Assembly: GCA_965216225.1 (NCBI GenBank)
Contig: CBDCFF010000034.1
Location: 1 to 64,000, forward strand
Source of the DNA: 3107 sp965216225
GTDB lineage: Bacteria > Pseudomonadota > Alphaproteobacteria > Rhodobacterales > Rhodobacteraceae
Length of the DNA: 64,000 nt
Direction: 5' to 3'
The first letter of the stretch is position 1; each line of letters begins with the position of its first letter. The notes below the pieces were generated by a model, which saw only the letters and a list, made by a program, of their open reading frames with translations, was not told where the DNA came from and did no database searches. This document shows, one piece after another, positions 1 through 8,238 of this stretch. The position numbers and the translations under genes are program-made.

Positions 1-20
1 GGACATTATCGAGGTCAGAT

Positions 21-371
21 GTGGGCAGGAAGAAGCGCCGGAACTGGAGCAATAACGAGAAGCGGATGATCTGTGCGCAAACGCGGGTTCCGGGGATTTC
101 GGTTAGTCAGGTTGCGCGGCGGTATGATGTGAATGCCAATCTCGTGTTTACGTGGCTGAGGGATGGGCGGTTTTCGCCTGATGGCGATACACAGAAGCAG
201 GTTTTCTTTCTGCCGGTCGAGATAATTTCGGATGTGCGGCATGAAGCCGCGCCGCCGGTTGTGGCATGCGGCAGGATTGGGTTTGATCTTGTTTGCGGGC
301 ACCGGCTTTGTGTCAGCGGGACTTACGATCCGGATGCCCTTGCCGGCCTGATCCGTGGCTTGTCCGGATGA
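21..371 (+). CDS. tnpA: IS66 family accessory protein TnpA (IS66-A)
   Basis: Small basic protein of 116 aa with a Tnp_1-like helix-turn-helix. Residues about 8-50 (NEKRMICAQTR.., VSQVARRYDVNANLVFTWL) give the conserved recognition helix found in the first ORF of IS66 elements. GTG at 21 is chosen because the ATG two bases earlier is in another frame. The stop overlaps the start of tnpB in an ATGA motif, indicating translational coupling. In this family TnpA is needed for transposition, but its exact role is not settled. Confidence 0.85.
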   Translation: MGRKKRRNWSNNEKRMICAQTRVPGISVSQVARRYDVNANLVFTWLRDGRFSPDGDTQKQVFFLPVEIISDVRHEAAPPVVACGRIGFDLVCGHRLCVSGTYDPDALAGLIRGLSG

Positions 372-715
372 TCCCGGTACCGTCGAACACGAAGGTGTGG
401 CTGGCTGCCGGGGTAACGGATATGCGCCGGGGGTTTGCGACGCTGGCGGCTCAGGCGGAACAGACGCTGAAGCAGAACCCTTATTGCGGCCACATGTTCG
501 TTTTCCGTGGACGGCGTGGCGATCTGATCAAGATCATTTGGTGGGACGGTCAGGGGGCCTGTCTGTTCTCCAGGCGATTGGAGAAGGGCCGGTTTGTCTG
601 GCCTTCTGCAAAAGACGGCAAAGTCGCATTGACACCGGCCCAGTTGGCGATGCTTCTGGAGGGCATTGACTGGCGTATTCCGCAGCGCACATGGCGGCCA
701 TTGAAGGCGGGATAA
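368..715 (+). CDS. tnpB: IS66 Orf2-like protein TnpB (IS66-A)
   Basis: 115 aa, the normal length for IS66 Orf2. It carries the family signatures VWLAAGVTDMRRGF near the N-terminus, FVFRGRRGDLIKIIWWDGQG in the middle and LLEGIDWR near the end. The ATG at 368 overlaps the tnpA stop. A longer reading from 293 exists but only adds out-of-family residues. TnpB is required for IS66 transposition, with no known catalytic activity. Confidence 0.87.
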   Translation: MIPVPSNTKVWLAAGVTDMRRGFATLAAQAEQTLKQNPYCGHMFVFRGRRGDLIKIIWWDGQGACLFSRRLEKGRFVWPSAKDGKVALTPAQLAMLLEGIDWRIPQRTWRPLKAG

Positions 716-754
716 TCTGGCCGGATCAGTGATTTGGGGATTCCCTAAAGCCCG

Positions 755-1085
755 TTGATTTGCCAGGTTTTGGCCATGATCGATGTGGCCCGAGCCTTAC
801 CGGAAGACCCCGATGAGTTGCGTGCTTTCACGCAGCTTCTGCTGGCCGAGGTGAAGTCTCAGGCGATGTTGATCGAGAAGCTCAGGCACCAGTTATCCGG
901 GCATCGCACACATAGGTTTGGCAGCAAATCCGAGAGCATCGAGCAGCTGCAACTGGCCCTGGAGAGCAGTGAGATTGCAACGGCAGCGATGACAGCCAGG
1001 TTACGCCTGCCTGAAGAGGAGCCGCCCAAAGACAAACCCAAGCGCCGCCCGATCCCGGATCATATACCGCGCCAGCACATCGAAC
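755..1085 (+). pseudogene. tnpC: 5' part of IS66 transposase gene tnpC (IS66-A), cut by insertion
   Basis: This holds the N-terminal leucine-zipper-like region of TnpC (SQAMLIEKLRHQLSGHRTHR) and stops at 1085, where the next IS66 terminus begins. The frame then reads out into the terminal repeat and stops at 1150. The missing zinc-finger and DDE parts are at 4955-6179. Possible starts are TTG 755 and ATG 776, and the ATG looks more natural. Confidence 0.85.
1078..1085. repeat. Target-site duplication CATCGAAC (left copy; right copy 4955-4962)
   Basis: The same eight bases sit immediately before the IS66 terminus at 1086 and immediately after the opposite-facing IS66 terminus at 4954. Joined, they restore the tnpC frame. 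This marks 1086-4954 as inserted DNA. Confidence 0.85.
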
Positions 1086-1171
1086 GTAAGCGTCTGGTCT
1101 GGCTGCCCTGCCTGAGGCCGCAGATGTCAGATAGTGTCCATGATCGTTAATGGACATTATCGAGGTCAGAT

Positions 1172-1522
1172 GTGGGCAGGAAGAAGCGCCGGAACTGGAG
1201 CAATAACGAGAAGCGGATGATCTGTGCGCAAACGCGGGTTCCGGGGATTTCGGTTAGTCAGGTTGCGCGGCGGTATGATGTGAATGCCAATCTCGTGTTT
1301 ACGTGGCTGAGGGATGGGCGGTTTTCGCCTGATGGCGATACACAGAAGCAGGTTTTCTTTCTGCCGGTCGAGATAATTTCGGATGTGCGGCATGAAGCCG
1401 CGCCGCCGGTTGTGGCATGCGGCAGGATTGGGTTTGATCTTGTTTGCGGGCACCGGCTTTGTGTCAGCGGGACTTACGATCCCGATGCCCTTGCCGGCCT
1501 GATCCGTGGCTTGTCCGGATGA
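1172..1522 (+). CDS. tnpA: IS66 accessory protein TnpA (IS66-A2)
   Basis: Identical in protein sequence to the copy at 21-371 (116 aa, GTG start, helix-turn-helix in the first half). It is coupled to tnpB by the ATGA overlap at 1519-1522. A noncoding stretch of about 85 bp separates it from the element's left terminus and should hold the promoter. Confidence 0.87.
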   Translation: MGRKKRRNWSNNEKRMICAQTRVPGISVSQVARRYDVNANLVFTWLRDGRFSPDGDTQKQVFFLPVEIISDVRHEAAPPVVACGRIGFDLVCGHRLCVSGTYDPDALAGLIRGLSG

Positions 1523-1866
1523 TCCCGGTACCGTCGAACACGAAGGTGTGGCTGGCTGCCGGGGTAACGGATATGCGCCGGGGGTTTGCGACGCTGGCGG
1601 CTCAGGCGGAACAGACGCTGAAGCAGAACCCTTATTGCGGCCACATGTTCGTTTTCCGTGGACGGCGTGGCGATCTGATCAAGATCATTTGGTGGGACGG
1701 TCAGGGGGCCTGTCTGTTCTCCAGGCGATTGGAGAAGGGCCGGTTTGTCTGGCCTTCTGCAAAAGACGGCAAAGTCGCATTGACACCGGCCCAGTTGGCG
1801 ATGCTTCTGGAGGGCATTGACTGGCGTATTCCGCAGCGCACATGGCGGCCATTGAAGGCGGGATAA
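1519..1866 (+). CDS. tnpB: IS66 Orf2-like protein TnpB (IS66-A2)
   Basis: 115 aa and full length, with the same signatures as the copy at 368-715. It begins inside the tnpA stop codon. A gap of about 60 bp follows before tnpC. Confidence 0.88.
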   Translation: MIPVPSNTKVWLAAGVTDMRRGFATLAAQAEQTLKQNPYCGHMFVFRGRRGDLIKIIWWDGQGACLFSRRLEKGRFVWPSAKDGKVALTPAQLAMLLEGIDWRIPQRTWRPLKAG

Positions 1867-1926
1867 TCTGGCCGGATCAGTGATTTGGGGATTCCCTAAA
1901 GCCCGTTGATTTGCCAGGTTTTGGCC

Positions 1927-3453
1927 ATGATCGATGTGGCCCGAGCCTTACCGGAAGACCCCGATGAGTTGCGTGCTTTCACGCAGCTTCTGCTGGCCGA
2001 GGTGAAGTCTCAGGCGATGTTGATCGAGAAGCTCAGGCACCAGTTATCCGGGCATCGCACACATAGGTTTGGCAGCAAATCCGAGAGCATCGAGCAGCTG
2101 CAACTGGCCCTGGAGAGCAGTGAGATTGCAACGGCAGCGATGACAGCCAGGTTACGCCTGCCTGAAGAGGAGCCGCCCAAAGACAAACCCAAGCGCCGCC
2201 CGATCCCGGATCATATACCGCGCCAGCACATCGAACTGGCCACCGGAGATGATGCCTGTGCGGATTGTGGTGGCAAGCTGCGCCGCCTGGGCGAGGATGT
2301 GACCGAGGAACTGGAATATGTTCCGGGGCGCTTCATCGTGAACCGCATCACCCGGCCCCGCTTTGCCTGTTCGGGCTGCGACAGCTTCACCCAGGCACAG
2401 CTGCCATCGCGCCCGATTGAGCGCGGGCGTCCTGGACCAGGACTGTTGGCCCATGTTCTGGTCAGCAAATATGCCGATCATCTGCCGCTCTACCGGCAAA
2501 GCCGGATATTCGAGCGCGACGGGCTTGACCTTGACCGCTCAACGCTGGCCGATTGGGTGGGCAAATCCACGGCCCTACTGGAGCCACTGGCCGTTGCCAT
2601 CGGACGACATGTGCAAGCAGGCCAGGCATTGTTTGCCGATGATACGCCGATCAAAATGCTAACGCCCGGGGCAGGCAAAACCCAGACCGCCCGCCTATGG
2701 ACTTACATACGCGATGAGCGCCCCTGGGACAGCGAGGCGCCGCCTGCTGCCTGGTATCAGTTCTCGCCGGACCGCAGGGGTCAGCATCCCAAGGATCACT
2801 TGAAGAGATACCAGGGCTGGATGCATGCGGACGGCTATTCCGGATTCAACGACCTCTACCGTTCTGGCGACATCCGCGAGGTCGCCTGCATGGCCCACAT
2901 CCGGCGCAAGTTCGTCGATGTGCATAAAGCCCAGGGCTCGGCCATCGCCGAAGAGGCGATCAAGCGGATAGCAGGGCTCTACGCTATCGAGAAAGAGGCC
3001 CGTGGATCGCCGCCGGATCAGCGTACCGCCATACGGCAGGCCGAGGCCAGACCCGTCTTCGATGACCTGGGCAATTGGCTGGGTGCCCAACTGCCCGCTA
3101 TCTCTGGCAAATCGCCACTTGCAGGGGCCATCCGTTATGCGCTGACCCGGTTGCCACGGCTCCGGCCATACCTTGAACATGGCCATCTCGAGATCGACAA
3201 TAATGCGGCCGAGCGGGCCATCAGAGGTATTGCTTTGGGGCGCAAGAACTACCTCTTCGTTGGATCACCGGCAGGCGGCAAAGCCGCTGCCATCGCCTAT
3301 ACGCTGATTGAAACCGCCAAACTGAACAACGTTGATCCGCAGGGCTGGCTGGCCGACACTCTGGCCCGCATCCCGGATTGCAAGATCACCAAGGTCGACG
3401 ACCTGCTGCCATGGAACATGGGCAGCCACCATCACATGAAAGACGCTGCATGA
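1927..3453 (+). CDS. tnpC: IS66 DDE transposase TnpC (IS66-A2)
   Basis: Catalytic transposase of the element, about 508 aa from ATG 1927 (or 515 aa from TTG 1906). Domain order: N-terminal coiled coil, then a zinc-binding segment (CADCGG and CSGC pairs), then the DDE nuclease core. Candidate acidic residues are in FADDTPIKML, MHADGYSGFNDLY and DNNAAERAIRG. A C-terminal IS66 tail (DPQGWLADTLARIPDCKI) closes it. It appears intact and so could act in trans on the damaged IS66-A termini. Its stop overlaps the passenger gene start (ATGA). Confidence 0.92.
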   Translation: MIDVARALPEDPDELRAFTQLLLAEVKSQAMLIEKLRHQLSGHRTHRFGSKSESIEQLQLALESSEIATAAMTARLRLPEEEPPKDKPKRRPIPDHIPRQHIELATGDDACADCGGKLRRLGEDVTEELEYVPGRFIVNRITRPRFACSGCDSFTQAQLPSRPIERGRPGPGLLAHVLVSKYADHLPLYRQSRIFERDGLDLDRSTLADWVGKSTALLEPLAVAIGRHVQAGQALFADDTPIKMLTPGAGKTQTARLWTYIRDERPWDSEAPPAAWYQFSPDRRGQHPKDHLKRYQGWMHADGYSGFNDLYRSGDIREVACMAHIRRKFVDVHKAQGSAIAEEAIKRIAGLYAIEKEARGSPPDQRTAIRQAEARPVFDDLGNWLGAQLPAISGKSPLAGAIRYALTRLPRLRPYLEHGHLEIDNNAAERAIRGIALGRKNYLFVGSPAGGKAAAIAYTLIETAKLNNVDPQGWLADTLARIPDCKITKVDDLLPWNMGSHHHMKDAA

Positions 3454-4025
3454 GCATCATCGAGATCAAAGTCACCCTGCAAGACATCGAGCCCGCTGTC
3501 ACCCGCACCCTGCAGGTGCCTGCCGATATCCGGCTGGACCGGCTGCACCTGACACTGCAGGTGGCCATGGGCTGGACCAACTCGCATCTCTACATGTTCG
3601 AAGCAGCCCGCGCCACATGGGGTATCGCGGACCCCGATTTTGGCGGCGAGGACCGGCCCGCCAACAAAACCACTCTGGGCCAAGTCATCGAGGACACCGG
3701 CAAAAAGACGATCAACTACATCTACGATTTTGGCGACAACTGGGAACACAGGATCAAGATCGGCAGGATCACCGATCCCGTCCCTGGCGAACTCTATCCC
3801 AGACTAATCGAGGTCATCGGTAAATGCCCGCCCGAAGACGTCGGGGGCTTCCTTGGCTACTACGGGTTCCTCGATGCCATGGCCGATCCAAAGCATCCAG
3901 AGCACGATCATCTCAAAGACTGGTATGGCGGCACCTTCGATCCCAATCAGCCCGAAACCGACAAACTCAAACTCGAAGTCCTCAGTCTCGCAAAACGCTG
4001 GAAGCCCGGAAAACCAAGGAAATAA
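3450..4025 (+). CDS. Plasmid pRiA4b ORF-3-like passenger protein of IS66
   Basis: 191 aa, starting in the ATGA overlap with tnpC. It resembles the pRiA4b ORF-3-like family: an N-terminal part IIEIKVTLQDIEPAVTRTLQ, a central LHLTLQVAMGWTNSHLYMF, a YIYDFGDNWEHRI motif, and a C-terminal PPEDVGGFLGYYGFLDAM. It is translationally coupled to the transposase and lies inside the element's terminal repeats, so it is a passenger moving with IS66. Molecular function is unknown. Two further copies occur in the window (6176-6751, 45818-46393). Upstream in-frame starts exist but run through tnpC. Confidence 0.85.
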   Translation: MSIIEIKVTLQDIEPAVTRTLQVPADIRLDRLHLTLQVAMGWTNSHLYMFEAARATWGIADPDFGGEDRPANKTTLGQVIEDTGKKTINYIYDFGDNWEHRIKIGRITDPVPGELYPRLIEVIGKCPPEDVGGFLGYYGFLDAMADPKHPEHDHLKDWYGGTFDPNQPETDKLKLEVLSLAKRWKPGKPRK

Positions 4026-4047
4026 GGCTGTCAGACCGGACGCTTAC

Positions 4048-4090
4048 GTTCAACGGGGTCTTCTGGCAGGTTATCAAGGGCGTTCAACAT
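4048..4090 (-). pseudogene. tnpC: First codons of IS66-B tnpC
   Basis: Reading from the ATG at 4090 gives MLNALDNLPEDPVE, which matches the typical TnpC N-terminus (compare DVARALPEDPDEL in IS66-A2 and MLDTLEPLPEDL in IS66-E). It is cut after 14 codons by the terminus of IS66-A2. Between this start and tnpB (4091-4162) is untranslated IS66 spacer. Confidence 0.6.
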
Positions 4091-4162
4091 GGCTATTCCA
4101 TACAGAATTGCGCCCTGAATGTGAATCCATAAACGCCTATACTACTTGATATTTACGCCTGA

Positions 4163-4510
4163 TTACCCTGCTTTCAAAGGCCGCCATGTCCGCTGTGGAA
4201 TGCGCCAGTCAATGCCCTCCAGCAGCATCGCCAGTTGCGACGACGTCAGGCAGACCTTGCCGTCTTTAGCAGCAGGCCAAACAAACCGGCCCCGTTCAAG
4301 ACGCTTGGAAAACAGGCAGGCTCCCTGGCTGTCCCACCAGATAATTTTGAGCAAATCACCACGCCGCCCCCGAAACACAAATAGATGGCCGGAAAACGGA
4401 TCCTCCGCCAAAACCTGCTCGGCCTGTGCCGCCAGAGTATTGAAACCCCGCCGCATGTCTGTCACGCCCGCCGCCAGCCAGACCCGTGTGTTGCTTGGCA
4501 CGGGGATCAC
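4163..4510 (-). CDS. tnpB: IS66 Orf2-like protein TnpB (IS66-B)
   Basis: 115 aa and full length, with VWLAAGVTDMRRGFNTLAAQ and FVFRGRRGDLLKIIWWDSQG. It differs from the IS66-A version at many positions and so represents a separate IS66 lineage. The start overlaps the tnpA stop. With its transposase gone it is a leftover. Confidence 0.86.
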   Translation of the reverse strand: MIPVPSNTRVWLAAGVTDMRRGFNTLAAQAEQVLAEDPFSGHLFVFRGRRGDLLKIIWWDSQGACLFSKRLERGRFVWPAAKDGKVCLTSSQLAMLLEGIDWRIPQRTWRPLKAG

Positions 4511-4869
4511 GAAGAAAGCCCTTTCAACAAACGTGCCAACATATCCGCATCAAAACCGCCATCGGCTATAATCCGGTGACCGTTGGATAGCTCGATCTCA
4601 ATTCGGCCTGACAGAGTGCTGGTCACGGCTGGATCAACGCTGGCTGACGCTTCAATCTCGACTGGCAAAAATACAGGGCCGTCAGCTTTCGGCACAACAT
4701 CCACGGCGGGAGCATACCGATCATCCTTCAGCCATTTGAATATCAGATTGGCATTCATCGCATACCGACGTGCAACCTGCGCAACCAAAACACCAGCCGC
4801 CGTCGTCTGAAAACAGATTGAACGCTTCTCATCATCCGGCCAACGCCGCTTCTTCTGCTTCACAGCCAT
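4507..4869 (-). CDS. tnpA: IS66 accessory protein TnpA (IS66-B)
   Basis: 120 aa. The N-terminal KRRWPDDEKRSICFQT and VAQVARRYAMNANLIFKWLKD form the helix-turn-helix, and the C-terminal half is acidic and less conserved. ATG 4869 is preceded by AGGGG seven bases upstream, a good ribosome binding site. The terminus of the element lies about 85 bp upstream. Confidence 0.85.
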   Translation of the reverse strand: MAVKQKKRRWPDDEKRSICFQTTAAGVLVAQVARRYAMNANLIFKWLKDDRYAPAVDVVPKADGPVFLPVEIEASASVDPAVTSTLSGRIEIELSNGHRIIADGGFDADMLARLLKGLSS

Positions 4870-4954
4870 AGAGTGCCCCTAAGTGTCCTCTATCAATGGT
4901 GGACACTAACCCATCAAAATCTGCGCCGTTAGGCGGGGCACACCGGACGCTTAC

Positions 4955-6179
4955 CATCGAACTGGCCACCGGAGATGATGCCTGTGCGGATTGTGGTGGC
5001 AAGCTGCGCCGCCTGGGCGAGGATGTGACCGAGGAACTGGAATATGTTCCGGGGCGCTTCATCGTGAACCGCATCACCCGGCCCCGCTTTGCCTGTTCGG
5101 GCTGCGACAGCTTCACCCAGGCACAGCTGCCATCGCGCCCGATTGAGCGCGGGCGTCCTGGACCAGGACTGTTGGCCCATGTTCTGGTCAGCAAATATGC
5201 CGATCATCTGCCGCTCTACCGGCAAAGCCAGATATTCGAGCGCGACGGGCTTGACCTTGACCGCTCAACGCTGGCCGATTGGGTAGGCAAATCCACGGCC
5301 CTACTGGAGCCACTGGCCGTTGCCATCGGACGACATGTGCAAGCAGGCCAGGCATTGTTTGCCGATGATACGCCGATCAAAATGCTAACGCCCGGGGCAG
5401 GCAAAACCCAGACCGCCCGCCTATGGACTTACATACGCGATGAGCGCCCCTGGGACAGCGAGGCGCCGCCTGCTGCCTGGTATCAGTTCTCGCCGGACCG
5501 CAGGGGTCAGCATCCCAAGGATCACTTGAAGAGATACCAGGGCTGGATGCATGCGGACGGCTATTCCGGATTCAACGACCTCTACCGTTCTGGCGACATC
5601 CGCGAGGTCGCCTGCATGGCCCACATCCGGCGCAAGTTCGTCGATGTGCATAAAGCCCAGGGCTCGGCCATCGCCGAAGAGGCGATCAAGCGGATAGCAG
5701 GGCTCTACGCTATCGAGAAAGAGGCCCGTGGATCGCCGCCGGATCAGCGTACCGCCATACGGCAGGCCGAGGCCAGACCCGTCTTCGATGACCTGGGCAA
5801 TTGGCTGGGTGCCCAACTGCCCGCTATCTCTGGCAAATCGCCACTTGCAGGGGCCATCCGTTATGCGCTGACCCGGTTGCCACGGCTCCGGCCATACCTT
5901 GAACATGGCCATCTCGAGATCGACAATAATGCGGCCGAGCGGGCCATCAGAGGTATTGCTTTGGGGCGCAAGAACTACCTCTTCGTTGGATCACCGGCAG
6001 GCGGCAAAGCCGCTGCCATCGCCTATACGCTGATTGAAACCGCCAAACTGAACAACGTTGATCCGCAGGGCTGGCTGGCCGACACTCTGGCCCGCATCCC
6101 GGATTGCAAGATCACCAAGGTCGACGACCTGCTGCCATGGAACATGGGCAGCCACCATCACATGAAAGACGCTGCATGA
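4955..6179 (+). pseudogene. tnpC: 3' part of IS66-A tnpC
   Basis: This continues the transposase broken at 1085, from ..IELATGDDACADCGG (zinc-binding segment) through the DDE core to the stop at 6179. The residues before 4955 in the open frame come from the IS66-B terminus and are not tnpC. The catalytic region is present, but there is no native start. Confidence 0.85.
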
Positions 6180-6751
6180 GCATCATCGAGATCAAAGTCA
6201 CCCTGCAAGACATCGAGCCCGCTGTCACCCGCACCCTGCAGGTGCCTGCCGATATCCGGCTGGACCGGCTGCACCTGACACTGCAGGTGGCCATGGGCTG
6301 GACCAACTCGCATCTCTACATGTTCGGAGCAGCCCGCGCCACATGGGGTATCGCGGACCCCGATTTTGGCGGCGAGGACCGGCCCGCCAACAAAACCACT
6401 CTGGGCCAAGTCATCGAGGACACCGGCAAAAAGACGATCAACTACATCTACGATTTTGGCGACAACCGGGAACACAGGATCAAGATCGGCAGGATCACCG
6501 ATCCCGTCCCTGGCGAACTCTATCCCAGACTAATCGAGGTCATCGGTAAATGCCCGCCCGAAGACGTCGGGGGCTTCCTTGGCTACTACGGGTTCCTCGA
6601 TGCCATGGCCGATCCAAAGCATCCAGAGCACGATCATCTCAAAGACTGGTATGGCGGCTCCTTCGATCCCAATCAGCCCGAAACCGACAAACTCAAACTC
6701 GAAGTCCTCAGTCTCGCAAAACGCTGGAAGCCCGGAAAACCAAGGAAATAA
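6176..6751 (+). CDS. pRiA4b ORF-3-like passenger protein (IS66-A copy)
   Basis: Same 191-aa protein as at 3450-4025 with a few substitutions: GAARATW for EAARATW, DNREHRI for DNWEHRI, and GGSFD for GGTFD. The Trp in the conserved GDNWEHRI motif has become Arg, which may damage the protein. It starts in the ATGA overlap with the broken tnpC. Confidence 0.8.
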   Translation: MSIIEIKVTLQDIEPAVTRTLQVPADIRLDRLHLTLQVAMGWTNSHLYMFGAARATWGIADPDFGGEDRPANKTTLGQVIEDTGKKTINYIYDFGDNREHRIKIGRITDPVPGELYPRLIEVIGKCPPEDVGGFLGYYGFLDAMADPKHPEHDHLKDWYGGSFDPNQPETDKLKLEVLSLAKRWKPGKPRK

Positions 6752-6773
6752 GGCTGTCAGACCGGACGCTTAC

Positions 6774-6883
6774 CTTGAACCGCCGCCGCCGCTACCGCCG
6801 CCACAACCGGCAAGAAGCGCCATGACCGCCACGGACGCCGCGAGATTTCTTTTCCAGATGATTGTGGAATTTTGATAAGCCAC
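6774..6883 (-). pseudogene. 5' stub of a lipoprotein gene cut by IS66-A
   Basis: A GTG at 6883 with AGGAGG six bases upstream opens a frame reading MAYQNSTIIWKRNLAASV, then a hydrophobic stretch and the lipobox LLAGC, then a Gly/Ser-rich linker. This is a textbook lipoprotein signal peptide. The frame meets the IS66 terminus at 6773, so the mature protein is missing from this side. The rest should lie beyond the left end of IS66-A. 6884-6965 is its short upstream region. Confidence 0.55.
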
Positions 6884-6975
6884 TGGCCCCTCCTGTATAC
6901 TTCAATGGAGCCGCGACATTGGAGCCGCATTCTATCGGGGTTCGAAAAAACATCAAGGGAAATTAGGCTCAGGAC

Positions 6976-7549
6976 TCATAGCCAGAATATGACGGTTGCA
7001 GCGATGTATATGGCGGATTTGAATACATGTGCGCATCGGTCATAGCGCATCGCGATGCGCCTCCAATCCTTGAGTTTTGCGAACAGGTTTTCAACCTTGT
7101 GCCGCCTCTTGTACGTTTCGGCGCAGTGGGGGATGGTTTTGTTGCGGTTTTTCTTTGAAGGGATGCAAGCCTCAATCTTCTGATCTTCAATGATTTTTCG
7201 AATCTTTGCGCTGTCGTAGCCCCGATCCGCGATCAGAACCCTGGCCGCAGGCAGGTTGGGCAGCAAAACATCCGCGCCCTTGAAGTCGCTACGCTGACCC
7301 GCCGTCAGATGCAGCCTGACAGGGCGACCCGCACCGTCTCCAACGACATGCAATTTCGTATTCAGCCCTCCCTTTGTACGCCCGATCAGGCGCGGCTCGG
7401 ACCCCCCTTTTTGAGGCTGGACGCCGTGCGATGTGCTTTGAGATGGGTTGCGTCAATCATGAGAGTGTCGGCGTCCGGGCCAGGGGGGTTGGCCAATTCT
7501 TCGAAAATTCGTTCGAAAATACCTTTGCGGGACCAGCGCACAAACCGAT
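6976..7549 (-). pseudogene. 3' part of IS5c transposase
   Basis: It encodes the DDE half of an IS5-family transposase: GRPVRLHLTAGQRSDFKGAD, the acidic motif VLIADRGYDSAKI, and the C-terminal YKRRHKVENLFAKLKDWRRI (Y-R-E signature). The upstream part is at 17388-17571. In this group the two halves are in different frames and joined by frameshifting at an A5G5 run. Confidence 0.8.
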
Positions 7550-7588
7550 GGGGCTTATACGCTTAACTTGCCAAAAATCGGCGCAGCG

Positions 7589-7756
7589 TCAAGCCCGCTT
7601 GCGTTTCAGGTTGAATTTGCGAAGCGCGGGATCGGCGGGCTTGACATTCGAGAAGAAAGCTCGCGCCGTCTGTTCGGGCGTCGTGTCCATCTTGATGACC
7701 CGCGTGGGCGGGCGTCCCTTCGCCTTGTGCTCCGATGCTGGCTTCCGCTTCGTCAT
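7589..7756 (-). CDS. Small basic protein, third gene of the IS1595-like transposon
   Basis: 55 aa and very Lys/Arg-rich. It begins MTKRKPASEHKAKGRPPTR and includes an AT-hook-like GRPP, then a TPEQTARAFFSNVKPADPALRKF segment. ATG 7756 has a GGGGAGA ribosome binding site five bases upstream, which favours this frame over the longer 71-aa frame overlapping it. An identical-looking copy occurs at 39011-39178, again between methylase and terminal repeat, so it is a stable part of the transposon. Function unknown; DNA binding is a guess from its composition. Confidence 0.6.
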   Translation of the reverse strand: MTKRKPASEHKAKGRPPTRVIKMDTTPEQTARAFFSNVKPADPALRKFNLKRKRA

Positions 7757-7792
7757 TCGGCTCTCCCCTATGCGCCATTAGTAGTTTGAGGC

Positions 7793-8054
7793 TTAAACAT
7801 CAAGCTCTGGCTGATCCTTGGTCTGTTTTGGACAGCTCTGGCTTCCCGGCAGGACTGGTGCCTGATCGCCACGCCCGACGACGCTGGGCGTGGCGAACCG
7901 CTTGCCGCCCAGTATCTCGGGCACTGTCAATAGCTGCATTCGTGAGTATTTGCGCCCCAGAATGGTCAGATCGCCTGCGCTCGCCATCTCACTTGCGAAG
8001 TTGGCACGTTTTCGGGTGCCAGGATCATCCATGACGATCAAACCCGCCATCGCC
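7793..8054 (-). pseudogene. 3' part of DNA methyltransferase-nuclease gene (transposon copy 1)
   Basis: It matches the last 87 codons of the passenger (MAGLIVMDDPGTRKRANFAS.. to the stop) seen in longer form at 38273-38974. It is cut by IS21 at 8055. Relative to the longer copy, about 490 bp between SNPGD and MAGLI are missing, so the AdoMet-binding motif and most of the nuclease-like domain are gone. Confidence 0.8.
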
Positions 8055-8100
8055 TGCTGCGCGACAAACAAGGTGAGAATCCAGCGTCAATCAGGATGAG

Positions 8101-8165
8101 AACGCGTGTGCGGGGGCTCGCAGGGAGGGCGTAGCCCGACTGGGGAGGCCCCGCACACGCGTTTT
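8101..8165 (+). terminator. Long hairpin plus T-run between IS21 left end and istA
   Basis: Perfect 15-bp arms AACGCGTGTGCGGGG (8101-8115) and its complement (8149-8163) are followed by TTTT and another T4 a few bases on. Placed between the outer end and istA, it would stop transcription entering from outside. The same structure is at 35202-35266 and, inverted, at 60190-60254. Confidence 0.6.
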
Positions 8166-8238
8166 GCCCTTTTGGGGCGGGCCTGACGGTTGTGGCCGGC
8201 TCGGATAAGGAATGATTTTCTGTGCAAGGGGATCGTTC

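Larger units (their letters stand above)
1086..4047 (+). mobile_element. IS66-A2, complete four-gene IS66 element (2962 bp)
   Basis: It is bounded by GTAAGCGTCTGGTCTGGCTG on the left and the inverted GTAAGCGTCCGGTCTGACAG on the right. Gene order is tnpA, tnpB, tnpC and a pRiA4b ORF-3-like passenger. It has the same length as the copy at 45796-48757 and appears almost identical to it. The flanks do not match each other: the left is tnpC of IS66-A, the right is tnpC of IS66-B, so one side has been rearranged after insertion. Confidence 0.92.
4048..4954 (-). mobile_element. IS66-B, decayed IS66 of a different subtype
   Basis: An oppositely oriented IS66 relative whose left terminus is at 4954 (reads GTAAGCGTCCGGTGTGCCCC inward). 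It keeps tnpA, tnpB and the first 14 codons of tnpC. The rest of tnpC and the other terminus are gone, replaced by the right end of IS66-A2 at 4047. The adjoining 4955-4962 is one copy of its probable TSD. Confidence 0.8.
1..6773 (+). mobile_element. IS66-A, outer IS66 element interrupted by other IS66 DNA (left end outside window)
   Basis: Two halves of one IS66-type element lie at 1-1085 and 4955-6773. The tnpC reading frame stops at 1085 and resumes at 4955, with the 8-bp sequence CATCGAAC repeated on both sides of the break (1078-1085 and 4955-4962), the TSD length typical of IS66. The right terminus at 6773 ends in ..CCGGACGCTTAC, matching the terminal repeat of the intact copies at 1086-4047 and 45796-48757. 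The left terminus would lie about 65 bp before the window. It inserted into a lipoprotein gene (see 6774-6883). Confidence 0.85.

Noticed and set aside
3378..3449. Longer N-terminus for the pRiA4b ORF-3-like protein
   Set aside because: The extension is inside tnpC in another frame; the ATGA overlap gives a more natural start and the family begins there.
4896..4954. Start of a complete TnpC at 4896
   Set aside because: The first 20 codons are IS66-B terminus DNA; the true tnpC start is at 755-776, separated by the insertion.
7563..7778. 71-codon frame MAHRGEPNDEAE.. overlapping the small basic protein
   Set aside because: Lacks a ribosome binding site and has shadow-like composition; the overlapping 55-codon frame has GGGGAGA well placed.
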